49,105 nucleotides of DNA from Xanthobacteraceae bacterium (GCA_019745775.1 JAIESR010000110.1:1-49105), one strand, 5' to 3'. Positions 1 to 8,371 are shown, counted from the stretch's first letter. A program made the numbers and translations. Notes: generated by a model not told the origin, from the sequence alone.

Positions 1-201
1 GCCGGTGCCAGGCGCGGCGCCGCGGCGGCCGCCGCTGGCGCCGCCGACCAGGCGGGTGTTCGTCACCGTGATCTCCGGCAGCACCGTGGTCTCGGTCGGC
101 TGCGCCGATGCCGCTCCCCAATCCAGCGCGGCGACGCCGGCGGCCAGCGCCAGCGTCCTCGCAAGTCTCCTCTTCGATGCTCCCAGTCCTAGTGCTCCCA
201 T
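1..201 (-). CDS. TonB-dependent receptor, N-terminal part (probable vitamin B12 / corrinoid receptor)
   Basis: Only the first 67 codons are inside the window; the gene runs off the left edge. The product starts with a basic stretch and a hydrophobic signal peptide ending near AASA, followed by a TonB-box-like segment (LPEITVTNTRL) and a Gly/Arg-rich stretch, which is the usual start of an outer-membrane TonB-dependent receptor. The ATG at 201 has an AGGACG-like ribosome binding site just upstream. A cobalamin riboswitch lies about 220 bases upstream on the same strand, so the likely substrate is cobalamin or another corrinoid (BtuB-like). The barrel is not visible, so substrate assignment rests on the riboswitch. 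Confidence 0.75.
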   Translation of the reverse strand, partial: MGALGLGASKRRLARTLALAAGVAALDWGAASAQPTETTVLPEITVTNTRLVGGASGGRRGAAPGTG

Positions 202-421
202 GGCATGCGTCCTCGTTCGCGCCCCTTGCGGGGCGCCGGTGACAGGACCGAAACGAAGGCGCACGAACGCCCGGCGACGGACGGTCAGCGTCCGGGCCGC
301 TTGCGGTTCGAGCTTTGGATCGTGAGAGACATCTCGCACGGCCTTCGCATCGGTTGTGGCGTCACCGCTGCGAACAGCCGCTCCGTATGGTCCCACCGAC
401 CACCGGTTGGGTGACTGCGCT

Positions 422-606
422 GGCAGGTCTCCTGGCTCGCGGGTCGTTGCCTGGTCGTCCAGCCTTCCCAGTTTCCCAGTGGCTGACGCGGACGACAGGC
501 TCGCCGCTTACAGTTGCGGGGGCAGCCACGGATTCATGCTGCGAACGGCAGCTTGGCCCGTGTTCCCTCTTGCCTCCCCGGCGCAAGCCGGGGAACCAGC
601 ACGGTG
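422..606 (-). promoter_or_regulatory. Cobalamin riboswitch
   Basis: Read on the minus strand the segment carries the conserved blocks of the cobalamin (AdoCbl) riboswitch in the right order: a GGGAACACGG block, GCTGCCCCCGCAACTGTAAG, GCCACTGGG, GGGAAGGC, and the terminal B12-box element GCCAGGAGACCTGCC, whose complement starts at 422. It lies in the 5' leader of the TonB-dependent receptor gene that starts at 201. In this family cobalamin binding normally lowers expression of the downstream uptake gene. The 5' boundary near 606 is approximate. The 220 bases between it and the start codon should hold the expression platform, which I could not resolve. Confidence 0.93.
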
Positions 607-752
607 CTGAGCATTCCGTGGGAACGTCCCCACGTCAAGATGATGGGAGGCGATCCGGTTTGGCCGTTGCCGGATTGTCACACCCTCGGCCGCTTGACTC
701 CGGCCACATGCAATCGAAGCATGATGCCAATGACAAATGCCGGGAGGATCGC

Positions 753-1718
753 ATGACAAGTCAGCTCCTGCTGTTGCTCGCAGCCGCGGCCCTCGCCGCG
801 CCGACTCCCGCCGCCGCCGCCGACGTGGTCAATGTCGCCAACGTCTCGCGCACGCTGTTCAGCCTGCCGTTCTGGGTGGCGCAGCACCGCGGCTTCATGA
901 ACGACGAAGGCCTCGAAACCACCTCCAGCATTCTCGACAATGCCGAGAAGATCAACGCGGCGCTGCGCGCGGGCGCGATGCAGATCGCGATGGGCACGCC
1001 CGAAGCGGTGATCATCGACGCTTACAAGGGCGGCACGCTGCGGATCATCGCCGGCAACACCGGCAAGCTCCCGCACTTCATCATCGCCCGGCCGCACATC
1101 AAGACGCTCAAGGACCTGCGCGGGGCCAATTTCGGCATCCTGTCCGAGAAGGAAGGCTCCACATACGTGGTGCAGGACATCGCCAAGGCGATCGGGCTCA
1201 CCCCCACCGACTACACGATGACCGTGGTCGGCGGCGCGCCGACCCGCTGGAAGCTGTTGCAGGCAGGCAAGATCGACGTCGGGCTGCAGCCGTTCCCGCT
1301 GAGCTACATCGCCGAGGATGCCGGCTTCACCAATCTCGGCTCGGTGATCCCGTTCGTACCGGACTGGCAGTTCACCACCATCAACGCCGACATGGCCTGG
1401 GCGGCGAAGAACCGCGGCGTGGTGGTGCGTTTCCTGCGCGCGGTGCAGCGCGGCCGCGATTTCATGCGCAGCAATCCGCAGGAGACCGCCGCGATAGCGG
1501 CCAAGGAATTGCAGACGACGGTCGCGCTCGCGGCGCGCGCCCTGGGCGACGCCGAGAAGCTCGCGATCCTCGATCCCCATCTCAACGTCACCGAGGCCGG
1601 GCTGCGCAAGGTGGTGGCGACGCTGCAACTCGCCGGCGAGATCGCGCCGGCGGAAAAATTCGACCTCGCGCGTTTCACCGACTTGAGCTTCTGGAAGGCG
1701 AGCCGGGAGAAGAAATAG
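753..1718 (+). CDS. ABC transporter substrate-binding protein, NMT1/SsuA-like
   Basis: This 321-residue protein has a signal peptide (hydrophobic Leu/Ala stretch ending near AAAA-D at residues 1-22) and the fold signature of the NMT1/THI5/SsuA family of periplasmic binding proteins (features such as LPFWVAQHRGFMNDEGLE near the N-terminus and a GAMQIAMG stretch). Such proteins bring sulfonates, nitrate, thiamine precursors or aromatic compounds to ABC transporters. I chose the ATG at 753 because it follows GGGAGGATC and begins the signal peptide; the frame stays open far upstream through the riboswitch region. No permease or ATPase gene is next to it, so it is an orphan here and its ligand is unknown. 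Confidence 0.85.
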   Translation: MTSQLLLLLAAAALAAPTPAAAADVVNVANVSRTLFSLPFWVAQHRGFMNDEGLETTSSILDNAEKINAALRAGAMQIAMGTPEAVIIDAYKGGTLRIIAGNTGKLPHFIIARPHIKTLKDLRGANFGILSEKEGSTYVVQDIAKAIGLTPTDYTMTVVGGAPTRWKLLQAGKIDVGLQPFPLSYIAEDAGFTNLGSVIPFVPDWQFTTINADMAWAAKNRGVVVRFLRAVQRGRDFMRSNPQETAAIAAKELQTTVALAARALGDAEKLAILDPHLNVTEAGLRKVVATLQLAGEIAPAEKFDLARFTDLSFWKASREKK

Positions 1719-1727
1719 CAACGGCAT

Positions 1728-1883
1728 GTGTCCCGGGCGCTGCGCAGCACGTCGCGAAGCGAAGTGGTGCGCAGCAGACCCGGGACCGTCGCGCACTCCG
1801 AATTGAGAAACCGGCGCTGGAACGGTCCCGGATCAGCGGTGCACCGGCCCGCTTCGCTTCACGCTGCACCGCGTCCGGGACAC
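1728..1883. repeat. Dispersed palindromic repeat, double copy
   Basis: This intergenic stretch starts GTGTCCCGGGCGC and ends GCGTCCGGGACAC, an imperfect inverted repeat. Two halves meet in the middle: the first runs to ACCCGGGACC near 1790 and the second starts with GGTCCCGGATC near 1832. Each half holds a GAAGCG-rich core. The outer arms match those of the element at 3846-3927. It lies between the convergent ends of the binding-protein gene and cutA. Related GTGTCCCGGACGC repeats are familiar from Bradyrhizobium-type genomes; that comparison is from memory. Confidence 0.7.
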
Positions 1884-1891
1884 GCGATCAC

Positions 1892-2233
1892 CTACCCCTG
1901 CCCCGCCGCCGCTTCCGTTTCCGCCATCAGCCATTCGAGATACGGCTGGTCGACGCTCTCCAGCGGGATCACGATGATCGCCGGCACCGCATAGGAGTGC
2001 CTGTCCTTGATCGCGGAGGCCACCCGTTCGGACAGCTCGGCGCGGGTCTTGACGATCATCACCGCCTCCTCGCCCCGCTCGACCGCGCCCTGCCACCAGT
2101 AATAAGAAACCATGCCCGGCAGGATGTTAACGCAGGCGCATAGCCGCTCACCGACCAGCGCACGGCCGGCCGCCTCCGCCTCGACAATCGATGGATACGT
2201 CGTATAGACGAACACTGCGCGGTCCGTGTTCAT
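1892..2233 (-). CDS. cutA: Divalent-cation tolerance protein CutA
   Basis: The 113-residue product is a complete CutA protein, a small trimeric cytoplasmic protein of ferredoxin-like fold linked to copper and other divalent-ion tolerance. Family features are visible: the FVYTTYPS beta strand near the start, the [13 protein letters not shown] segment around residue 30, YWWQG, and the [11 protein letters not shown] strand near residue 85. The length is typical. The gene is divergent from nadK; the two start codons are only 24 bases apart, so their promoters must overlap the opposite coding region or its leader. It ends next to a dispersed palindromic repeat. Confidence 0.93.
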   Translation of the reverse strand: MNTDRAVFVYTTYPSIVEAEAAGRALVGERLCACVNILPGMVSYYWWQGAVERGEEAVMIVKTRAELSERVASAIKDRHSYAVPAIIVIPLESVDQPYLEWLMAETEAAAGQG

Positions 2234-2257
2234 GCGTCCCTCCGGAAACCCCGTCCT

Positions 2258-3103
2258 ATGAGCCCAAGGTCGCCAAGATCACCAAGATCAAGCCCTAAGC
2301 CAAGCCCAAAGGCTGGCCAGGATACGGGCGGCGGCGGGGCCTACGACCGCATCGCCTTTGTGGCGAGCCCCTTCCCGGAGGCCAAGGCCGCCGAAAAGCG
2401 GCTCGCCAAGCTCTACGGCAACGTCAAGCCGGAAACCGCCGACGTCATCGTTGCGCTCGGCGGCGACGGCCTGATGCTCCAGACGCTGCGCCGCTTCATG
2501 CGCTCGGGCAAGCCGATCTACGGCATGCACCGCGGCACCGTCGGCTTCCTGATGAACGACTTCCGGGTCGAGAAGCTGCGCGAGCGGCTTGCGAAGTCGC
2601 ACAACACCATCATCCATCCGCTGCTGATGTGCGCGACCGACGCGCGCGGCCGGAAGCACGAGCACCACGCCTTCAACGAAGTCTCGCTGTTCCGCCAGAC
2701 CCATCAGGCGGCGAAGCTGCGTATCCTGGTCGACGAGAAGGAGCGACTCGCCGAGCTTGTCGCCGACGGAATCCTGTTGTCCACGCCGGCCGGCTCGACC
2801 GCCTACAACCTCTCCGTCCAGGGCCCGATCATTCCGATCGACGCGTCGCTGATGGCGCTCACGCCGATCAGCCCGTTCCGGCCGCGCCGCTGGCACGGCG
2901 CGCTGCTGCCCGACCGCGCCTGCGTGCGCATCGAGGTACAGGCCACCGACCGCCGCCCGGTCGCCGCGGTCGCCGACCACGACGAAGTGCGCGACGTGAG
3001 CCGCGTCGACATCCAGATGGATCACGCGATCGCGATGAACATCCTGTTCGATCCCGGCCACAGCCTGGACGAACGCATCCTGCGCGAGCAGTTTCAGTAT
3101 TGA
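2258..3103 (+). CDS. nadK: NAD kinase
   Basis: The 281-residue protein phosphorylates NAD to NADP. It has the GGDG nucleotide motif ([13 protein letters not shown] around residue 68), the FNEVSLFR segment, and the [12 protein letters not shown] motif typical of NAD kinases, ending in the usual LREQF-x-Y. The first 18 or so residues are a low-complexity Ser/Pro/Arg/Lys stretch that is not typical of the family, made from short repeats of CCAAGATCA-like units. No other ATG lies between it and the conserved FVASPFPEA strand, so I keep the ATG at 2258 with some doubt. The stop region is duplicated about 735 bases downstream, around the next gene. Confidence 0.93.
   Translation: MSPRSPRSPRSSPKPSPKAGQDTGGGGAYDRIAFVASPFPEAKAAEKRLAKLYGNVKPETADVIVALGGDGLMLQTLRRFMRSGKPIYGMHRGTVGFLMNDFRVEKLRERLAKSHNTIIHPLLMCATDARGRKHEHHAFNEVSLFRQTHQAAKLRILVDEKERLAELVADGILLSTPAGSTAYNLSVQGPIIPIDASLMALTPISPFRPRRWHGALLPDRACVRIEVQATDRRPVAAVADHDEVRDVSRVDIQMDHAIAMNILFDPGHSLDERILREQFQY
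3084..3103 (+). repeat. Direct repeat, copy 1 (nadK 3' end)
   Basis: The last 20 bases of nadK, from GCGAGCAGTTTC to the stop, recur almost unchanged at 3819-3838 (18 of 20 identical; AG is replaced by GA). Copy 1 encodes EQFQY-stop as the real end of NAD kinase. The pair brackets the small membrane-protein gene at 3137-3817. Confidence 0.8.
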
Positions 3104-3136
3104 TGACGTCACACTGCACCCAGCAGGAGGAGACGC

Positions 3137-3817
3137 ATGCCGGAAGAGTACAACATCGAAATTGCGCAAAAGCTGGCCGAATATGAGACTGATGCGGCAG
3201 CGTCGCGCCGGCTCGACTTGTTGGAGATCACTGAAGCCGTCGTGCTTGCGCTGATCGCCGTGGCAACGGCCTGGAGCGGGTACCAGGCGGCGAAGTGGGA
3301 TGGTCATCAGGCGCTGTTGTACGGGCACGCCTCAAAGCTGCGTGTCGAGTCCAGTGTCGCTGCCATCGAAGGTGCTCAACAACGGCTGCTGGACGTCGTT
3401 CAATCCAACGAATGGATCAGAGCCCACGATGCAAAAAACCAGCAGCTGGCCGATGCCTACCGGGACCGGCTGAGCGCGGAATACCGCGTTGCCTTCGAAG
3501 CCTGGCTCAAGACCAATCCGCTGACGAATCCGGATGCGCCGTCCGGTCCCACCGCCATGCCCGAGTACCGCAACGCTCTGCTCGAAAAGGCCGCTGAGCT
3601 CAACAAAGAGGCCGCGGCTACATTCACCGAGGGGACCCAAGCCCGGGCGGTCGCGGAGAGCTATGTCCGCAGCACGGTGCTGCTCGCGACCGTGCTTTTC
3701 CTGGTCGCCGTGGCGCAGCGGTTCAAAATTCGGAGCGTGCGACGAGGTCTGCTCCTCGTGGCGAGCACCGTGATGATCTATGCGCTCGTCCATGTGGCGA
3801 TGTTCCCGCGGCTGTAG
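3137..3817 (+). CDS. DUF4337-like membrane protein
   Basis: The 226-residue protein has one transmembrane segment near residues 31-47 and two near 174-193 and 203-224, with a long helical soluble region between them. This layout, with ATAWSGYQAAKWDG after the first segment, resembles DUF4337-type proteins, whose function is unknown. The start has a strong ribosome binding site (AGGAGGAGACGC before ATG). It is 33 bases downstream of nadK on the same strand and may be co-transcribed. Near-identical 20-base copies of the nadK end lie on either side (3084-3103 and 3819-3838), which suggests that the gene was inserted at the nadK 3' end. Confidence 0.75.
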   Translation: MPEEYNIEIAQKLAEYETDAAASRRLDLLEITEAVVLALIAVATAWSGYQAAKWDGHQALLYGHASKLRVESSVAAIEGAQQRLLDVVQSNEWIRAHDAKNQQLADAYRDRLSAEYRVAFEAWLKTNPLTNPDAPSGPTAMPEYRNALLEKAAELNKEAAATFTEGTQARAVAESYVRSTVLLATVLFLVAVAQRFKIRSVRRGLLLVASTVMIYALVHVAMFPRL

Positions 3818-3818
3818 G

Positions 3819-3838
3819 GCGAGCAGTTTCGATATTGA
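3819..3838 (+). repeat. Direct repeat, copy 2 (remnant nadK-like 3' end)
   Basis: This copy reads EQFRY-stop in the nadK-type frame, a normal ending for NAD kinases of this group, but it is detached from any NAD kinase body. It starts two bases after the stop codon of the membrane-protein gene at 3137-3817 and is followed directly by the palindromic repeat at 3846. Confidence 0.75.
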
Positions 3839-3845
3839 GGAGCTT

Positions 3846-3927
3846 GTGTCCCGGACGCCATAAGCGCGGATACGCGCGTCTTCGACGCGCTATGGCAGCA
3901 CGAAGTGATGCACCGCGTCCGGGACAC
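3846..3927. repeat. Dispersed palindromic repeat, single copy
   Basis: Perfect 13-base inverted arms, GTGTCCCGGACGC at 3846-3858 and GCGTCCGGGACAC at 3915-3927, enclose an inner imperfect palindrome starting CCATAAGCGCG and ending CGCGCTATGG. RNA from either strand could fold into a long cruciform-like hairpin. The outer arms match the element at 1728-1883. It sits between convergent genes, a common place for such repeats, and may act as a bidirectional transcription stop. Confidence 0.78.
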
Positions 3928-3937
3928 GCGAGCCCAG

Positions 3938-5482
3938 CTAATTCGCCGCCAGCGCAGCCTGGCTCTCCGCCTGCCTGGCGGTGGTGCCATGGCCGCCGGC
4001 GATGGTGGCATCGGTGATGTTGTGCTTGCGCAGCGCGTCGCCGACCGCCACCGTCGCCGCGTTGCGGGCGATCGGTCCGCGCGGCGAGATCAGGTCGGTC
4101 ACCCACACGATGTTGGCGCCGACCACGTGCCCGATCAGCATGCCTTCCGAATGCGGGTTCGGAATGTTGTGCAGGTTGATCTGGATGGTGTCGTCCCTGA
4201 GCGTCATCGTGTCGGTCACTTCCTGGATGGTCGCCGCCCGCGGCTGCTTCTGCAGGGCATCCGGCGACACCTGATGCGGCGCCTTCACCACCTGCTCGAA
4301 ATAGGCCTTGGTCGGCGCCGGCACGATCACGGTCGCCCCCTCCGCCACATAGGTGCGCATGCCGCCGGTGTGATCCATGTGGTGATGGGTCAGCACCAGG
4401 TGGGTGACCTTCTTGCCGGGATACTTCGCCTTCGCCGCATCGATCACCCAGCGCGACTGGCCCTCGTTGACGGGCGCGTCGAACACCACGATGCCGTCCT
4501 TCATGTTGACGACGAGGTTGTTGGCGCCCCCACCGACCACGTGCTGCACATTGGGAGCAAGCTCGACCAGCTTGAAGCCGCCGCCGGGCGGGAAGTACAC
4601 CGCATCGCTGTCGAGGAAGCGGCCGAGGAACATCCGCCGCAGCACCCACTGATACGGCACGTCGGTATTGGCCGACGCGAGCGCCATGGTCCGGAACTTC
4701 TCCGGAATATCGAACGTGGCGGTTGCGATCGTCGGATTGGCCGTGATCTCCTTGTAGGTCAGGCGCTGGGTTTCACGGCCGCCGAGGCGGAACGAGAGCG
4801 AATGCGCGATCTGCGCGCCGTTGACCGCTTTCCAGTCGCCGAGCACGACGTCGTAGTCGCTGTCGCCGTAGATGTGGTCGGCGTCGCGCGTGCGTACCGC
4901 CACCGGCAGCTTGGACGTCCGATCGAACAGCACGATGTAGCGCGTGGCGCCGGACTGGAACGCGATCGCCGGCAGTATCTGTTCGCCGAAGCGCTGGTCT
5001 TCGAGCGCGGACACGGCTTGCGGATTATCGAGCGCCCGCAGCAGCAGGAATGGCGAGCCGCGGCCGTATTCGCGCTGGTGCGCGGCGAGCCGGATGCCCG
5101 ACATCGGCCGCATCCCTTGCGCGTCGACCACGACGCCGTAGGTCCGGTGCACGATCTCGCTGAATTGCAACCGCTCGACCACGACGTATTTCATGTCGCG
5201 ATCCCAGTCGACGCGGATGACCTGGTTGGGGATGTCGGCGTGGATGGTGAAGGTCGAGTCGCCGATGAAGCGCGTCTCGCCGCCGGCGCGCACCGACTGG
5301 CCCGGCTCCCAATGCTTCGCCTCGCCCTTGATGACGAGAGTCGTCAGACCACGCAGCGCATCGGCGCCGCCCTGGGCGGCGACCGCCGCCCGCACAAGCT
5401 CCGCCGGCGCCTGTGCCGTTGCCGGCTGGGCAGCAGCAGCGGCGAGCAGCAGCGCGGTCGCAAATGTCCCGATATGTTTCAT
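3938..5482 (-). CDS. Exported MBL-fold metallo-hydrolase
   Basis: The 514-residue protein starts with a clear signal peptide (MKHIGTFATALLLAAAAA, cleavage near TAQA). Its N-terminal half (about residues 25-280) is a beta-rich domain of unknown role, and the C-terminal half is a metallo-beta-lactamase domain with the metal-binding motif THHHMDHTGG and a later AGGHGTT histidine motif. The family includes diverse zinc hydrolases; the substrate is not evident. I chose the ATG at 5482 because GGGAGGATTTG precedes it and it begins the signal peptide; the open frame continues 18 codons upstream. The gene stands alone and is convergent with the nadK side. Confidence 0.87.
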   Translation of the reverse strand: MKHIGTFATALLLAAAAAQPATAQAPAELVRAAVAAQGGADALRGLTTLVIKGEAKHWEPGQSVRAGGETRFIGDSTFTIHADIPNQVIRVDWDRDMKYVVVERLQFSEIVHRTYGVVVDAQGMRPMSGIRLAAHQREYGRGSPFLLLRALDNPQAVSALEDQRFGEQILPAIAFQSGATRYIVLFDRTSKLPVAVRTRDADHIYGDSDYDVVLGDWKAVNGAQIAHSLSFRLGGRETQRLTYKEITANPTIATATFDIPEKFRTMALASANTDVPYQWVLRRMFLGRFLDSDAVYFPPGGGFKLVELAPNVQHVVGGGANNLVVNMKDGIVVFDAPVNEGQSRWVIDAAKAKYPGKKVTHLVLTHHHMDHTGGMRTYVAEGATVIVPAPTKAYFEQVVKAPHQVSPDALQKQPRAATIQEVTDTMTLRDDTIQINLHNIPNPHSEGMLIGHVVGANIVWVTDLISPRGPIARNAATVAVGDALRKHNITDATIAGGHGTTARQAESQAALAAN

Positions 5483-5711
5483 CAAATCCTCCCTTGCTGG
5501 ACGGACTAATCGCCGTCTTCGCAGCAAGGTTATCACCGCACGATCAAGCGCGCAGCTGGGTCTCTCGACAACGTGAAGCCACCGTCGTCAGGCGGTATCT
5601 GGCTCTCCAATCGCCATTGCACGAAACTGTGACGCGGCAGGCAAGCCGCGCCGCGCGGTTGCACGCCAGGCCCCCGAACGCGGCACGAGCTGGCCGGGGA
5701 CGGGCGTAATT

Positions 5712-6140
5712 CTAGGACGCACGCTGATTATGATCATTCGTTTGCTGGATGATCGGGAGCATGGCGAAGACAATTTGTCCCGCCAATCCGATCAAGGCAT
5801 GCATCTGACGATATTGCTCCAGGTGAGCTGACAACGTGCGCCGGAACCCGAGCACCGAGACGCCGATCTCCGCGAACATCAGGACCGCGAATGCGAGCCC
5901 GCCCATAACGAGCCGAGCCGTCAGCACCGGAGGCACATCGAAGCGCTTGATGAGCCACCGGCAGGCCGCCCAGGACAATGCCAAGATGATCGGGAGCTCA
6001 ACGAGCACGGCTGCGTTCACGCCAAATCTCGGGGCCAGCACGAGGACACGCAGCGTGCCAAGTGCAAACCCTGCCACGAACACAATACCGAAGCACGCAA
6101 GCCCGGCCCAAGCCGCGCGCGCCGGTGATCGATGTCCCAC
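5712..6140 (-). CDS. Small four-helix membrane protein, unknown function
   Basis: The 142-residue product has four predicted transmembrane segments (about residues 11-31, 38-60, 72-94 and 118-136). A GTLRVLVLAPRFG loop follows the first segment. Proteins of this size and pattern occur in many Hyphomicrobiales, but I know no function. The short C-terminus is hydrophilic (QQTNDHNQ). It is divergent from the nitroreductase gene that starts at 6309, with about 170 bases between, and has no co-directional neighbour nearby. Confidence 0.7.
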   Translation of the reverse strand: MGHRSPARAAWAGLACFGIVFVAGFALGTLRVLVLAPRFGVNAAVLVELPIILALSWAACRWLIKRFDVPPVLTARLVMGGLAFAVLMFAEIGVSVLGFRRTLSAHLEQYRQMHALIGLAGQIVFAMLPIIQQTNDHNQRAS

Positions 6141-6308
6141 AACCCACTCCTGCCCCAGGCCCCATTCATATTGACCGCTGCATTGATGCCAAGTCCACCT
6201 TGAGTTGGATCAATTCATCCCACGGACATGGGGGTGACGATGATCCGGTTTTCGAGCGAGCCTCTTGCCGGCACGCTCCACATCGGACCATAATCGCGGG
6301 TAGTCACC

Positions 6309-7403
6309 ATGAACCGTCGAAGATTGCTGTCGGGAGCGAGCGCCGCGGGCGCAACAGCGGTCGCCGCACCATCGTTCGCAAACGCCCCGAGGCCAAGAAC
6401 TTACGGCGAAGCCGTCAAGGTGACGTGGCGCCCCCTCGATCCGTCCGGAGGCACACCGGAAATCGTTCGCGCGGGGACACTTGCCGCAAACAGTCACAAC
6501 ACGCAGCCATGGCGCTTCATCGTTTCCGACAAACAGATCGTGATCGGTCCCGACTTCAGCCGTCGCTGCCCCGCCGTCGATCCCGATGACCATCATCTGT
6601 TCGCGTCATTGGGCTGTGCCGTCGAGAATATGGTCCAGGCAGCGGCCGCGCTTGGCTTCGACGCCGAGGCCAGGGTCGACGTCACGAACCCGGATCGCGT
6701 CGGAATAGCTCTCGATCGACGCCCGCCGGCGCGCAACGAGCTCACCGATGCCATCACTCAGCGGCAATGCACGCGTGACGCATTTGATGGCAGAGCTCTC
6801 AGTGCCGAGCATCTGAGCGCGTTGGGAAAAGCCGGGACCGCGGACGGCGTCGAATGTCTGCTGGTGACAGAGCGGCCTCGCATGGACGCGATGCTCGACT
6901 ACGTCAACCAGGGCAATACGATACAGATGCGTGATGAGGCCTTCATGCGGGAGCTGATCCACTGGATTCGCTTCAACGACGCGATGGCAATAAAGCATCT
7001 CGACGGGCTCGCTGCCCGCAGCTCCGGCAATCCCTCTCTGCCGGCATGGCTGGCCAGACGCCTGCTACCGTTCGTGATGACCGAGAGTGGGGAGAACGAC
7101 AAGTACGCAAAGCACGTCCGATCGTCGGCTGGAATTGCCGTGTTCTCGACCCGACAAAATGACAAGCTTGGGTGGATCGCCGCCGGCCGAGCCTATCAGC
7201 GCTTCGCGTTGCGGGCGACCGCTCTCGGCATTCGGCAGGCATTCCTCAATCAGCCGGCCGAGGTGGCATCGCTTCGACCGCAGATCGCCGCCTACCTCGG
7301 GATCGCAGATCGGAGGCCGGACCTGATCGTTCGGTTCGGGCGAGGGCCAATGTTGCCCCCGTCGCTGCGTCGACCCATCGAGGCGGTGATCGACAAGTCA
7401 TGA
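6309..7403 (+). CDS. Acg-family nitroreductase-like flavoprotein, Tat-exported
   Basis: The 364-residue protein begins with a twin-arginine-type signal (MNRRRLLSGASAAGATAVAA). It then shows the NSHNTQPWRF motif, typical of FMN-binding nitroreductase proteins of the Acg type, and later segments such as LGCAVENMVQAAAALG. In mycobacteria Acg proteins bind FMN but have unclear catalysis. The gene overlaps the next one by four bases (ATGA), so the two are translationally coupled. A folded flavoprotein exported by Tat together with a membrane-anchored alpha/beta hydrolase suggests a periplasmic job; the substrate is unknown. Confidence 0.8.
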   Translation: MNRRRLLSGASAAGATAVAAPSFANAPRPRTYGEAVKVTWRPLDPSGGTPEIVRAGTLAANSHNTQPWRFIVSDKQIVIGPDFSRRCPAVDPDDHHLFASLGCAVENMVQAAAALGFDAEARVDVTNPDRVGIALDRRPPARNELTDAITQRQCTRDAFDGRALSAEHLSALGKAGTADGVECLLVTERPRMDAMLDYVNQGNTIQMRDEAFMRELIHWIRFNDAMAIKHLDGLAARSSGNPSLPAWLARRLLPFVMTESGENDKYAKHVRSSAGIAVFSTRQNDKLGWIAAGRAYQRFALRATALGIRQAFLNQPAEVASLRPQIAAYLGIADRRPDLIVRFGRGPMLPPSLRRPIEAVIDKS

Positions 7404-8371
7404 GCAGCAACGCGTTTCTGCTGTCGATTGCTTTGGCCGCGCTGGTTATCGGCGGCGCTGCCCTTGCCATCATTTACAACCGCGAGATCAACCACGCGCG
7501 GGCGTCCGCAGCTAGTGGGGGCCGTATCGCACAAACGTCAGCTGGTCGCATCGAGTATGCAGAAACCGGTTCGGGCACGGCTCTTCTCTCGATCCACGGC
7601 TCTGGCGGCGGCTATGACCAAGGGCTCGCCATTGCCTCAGAACTTGTTGGCGATGGATTTCGCGTTCTTGCACCATCCCGGTTCGGATATCTCGGCACGC
7701 CAATCCCCGCCGATGCTTCGCCCCTCGCTCAGGCCGAGGCCCATGCGGCACTTCTTGCCGCGCTGATGATCGACCGGCCGATCGTCGTTGGGACGTCCGC
7801 AGGCGCGCTTTCGGCCGTCGAGTTGGCCTTGCGGCATCCCGATCGAGTTACCGCACTCATTCTGATCGTCCCGGCAACCTACGCCCCGACGAGCGCTGTC
7901 GCGATCGAGGGGAGTCGAGGAAGTCGATTTGCGTTCTGCCTGGTCAATGCCGGTGCAGATTTCATCTGGTGGGCCATCGAGAAAATTGCGCCTTCGATAT
8001 TGATCCGTTTCACCGGCGTCTCCCCGGAGTACCTCGCGACCGCGTCGCCGGCCCAGCGCGAACGTGCGATGCGGACGGTCAGAAAGATCCAACCGCTCTC
8101 GAAGCGCTTTGCGGGCATCGCCGTCGACAGCAGGCCCGTTCGATACCCCCCGCCACTTGAAGCGATCAAGGTGCCGACGCTGGTCATCTCAGCACGGGAC
8201 GATCTGTTCAATACCTTGCCGGCGGCCGAATTCGCCGCAGCCACAATACCCAACGCAAAGCTGGTCGTTTTTGAAACGGGCGGGCATCTGCTGGTCGGCC
8301 GCGAAGCCGAGGTGCGTTCGGAGATTGCCAGTTTCCTGGCGCAGGCGGGCATGAAACCGGCGTCAACGTAG
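7400..8371 (+). CDS. Membrane-anchored alpha/beta hydrolase
   Basis: The 323-residue protein has an N-terminal transmembrane helix (about residues 6-25) followed by an alpha/beta hydrolase fold. The oxyanion-region motif SIHGSGGGYDQG is present, with the nucleophile elbow GTSAGA (Ser133), a candidate acidic residue in ISARDDLFN and a His in ETGGHLLVG. I chose the ATG at 7400, which overlaps the stop of the nitroreductase gene as ATGA; the longer open frame upstream lies inside that gene. The active site is complete, so it is probably an active esterase or related hydrolase facing the periplasm. The substrate cannot be read from the sequence. Confidence 0.85.
   Translation: MSSNAFLLSIALAALVIGGAALAIIYNREINHARASAASGGRIAQTSAGRIEYAETGSGTALLSIHGSGGGYDQGLAIASELVGDGFRVLAPSRFGYLGTPIPADASPLAQAEAHAALLAALMIDRPIVVGTSAGALSAVELALRHPDRVTALILIVPATYAPTSAVAIEGSRGSRFAFCLVNAGADFIWWAIEKIAPSILIRFTGVSPEYLATASPAQRERAMRTVRKIQPLSKRFAGIAVDSRPVRYPPPLEAIKVPTLVISARDDLFNTLPAAEFAAATIPNAKLVVFETGGHLLVGREAEVRSEIASFLAQAGMKPAST

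Noticed and set aside
315-752. The upstream part of the open frame that includes the binding-protein gene at 753
   Set aside because: It passes through the antisense of the cobalamin riboswitch and lacks any protein-like pattern. The ATG at 753 with its ribosome binding site and signal peptide is the better start.
3905-5509. A 534-residue open frame on the plus strand, rich in Arg/His/Val/Asp
   Set aside because: It is the antisense shadow of the exported metallo-hydrolase gene. The composition is typical of a complement frame in GC-rich DNA, and there is no start context or recognisable domain.
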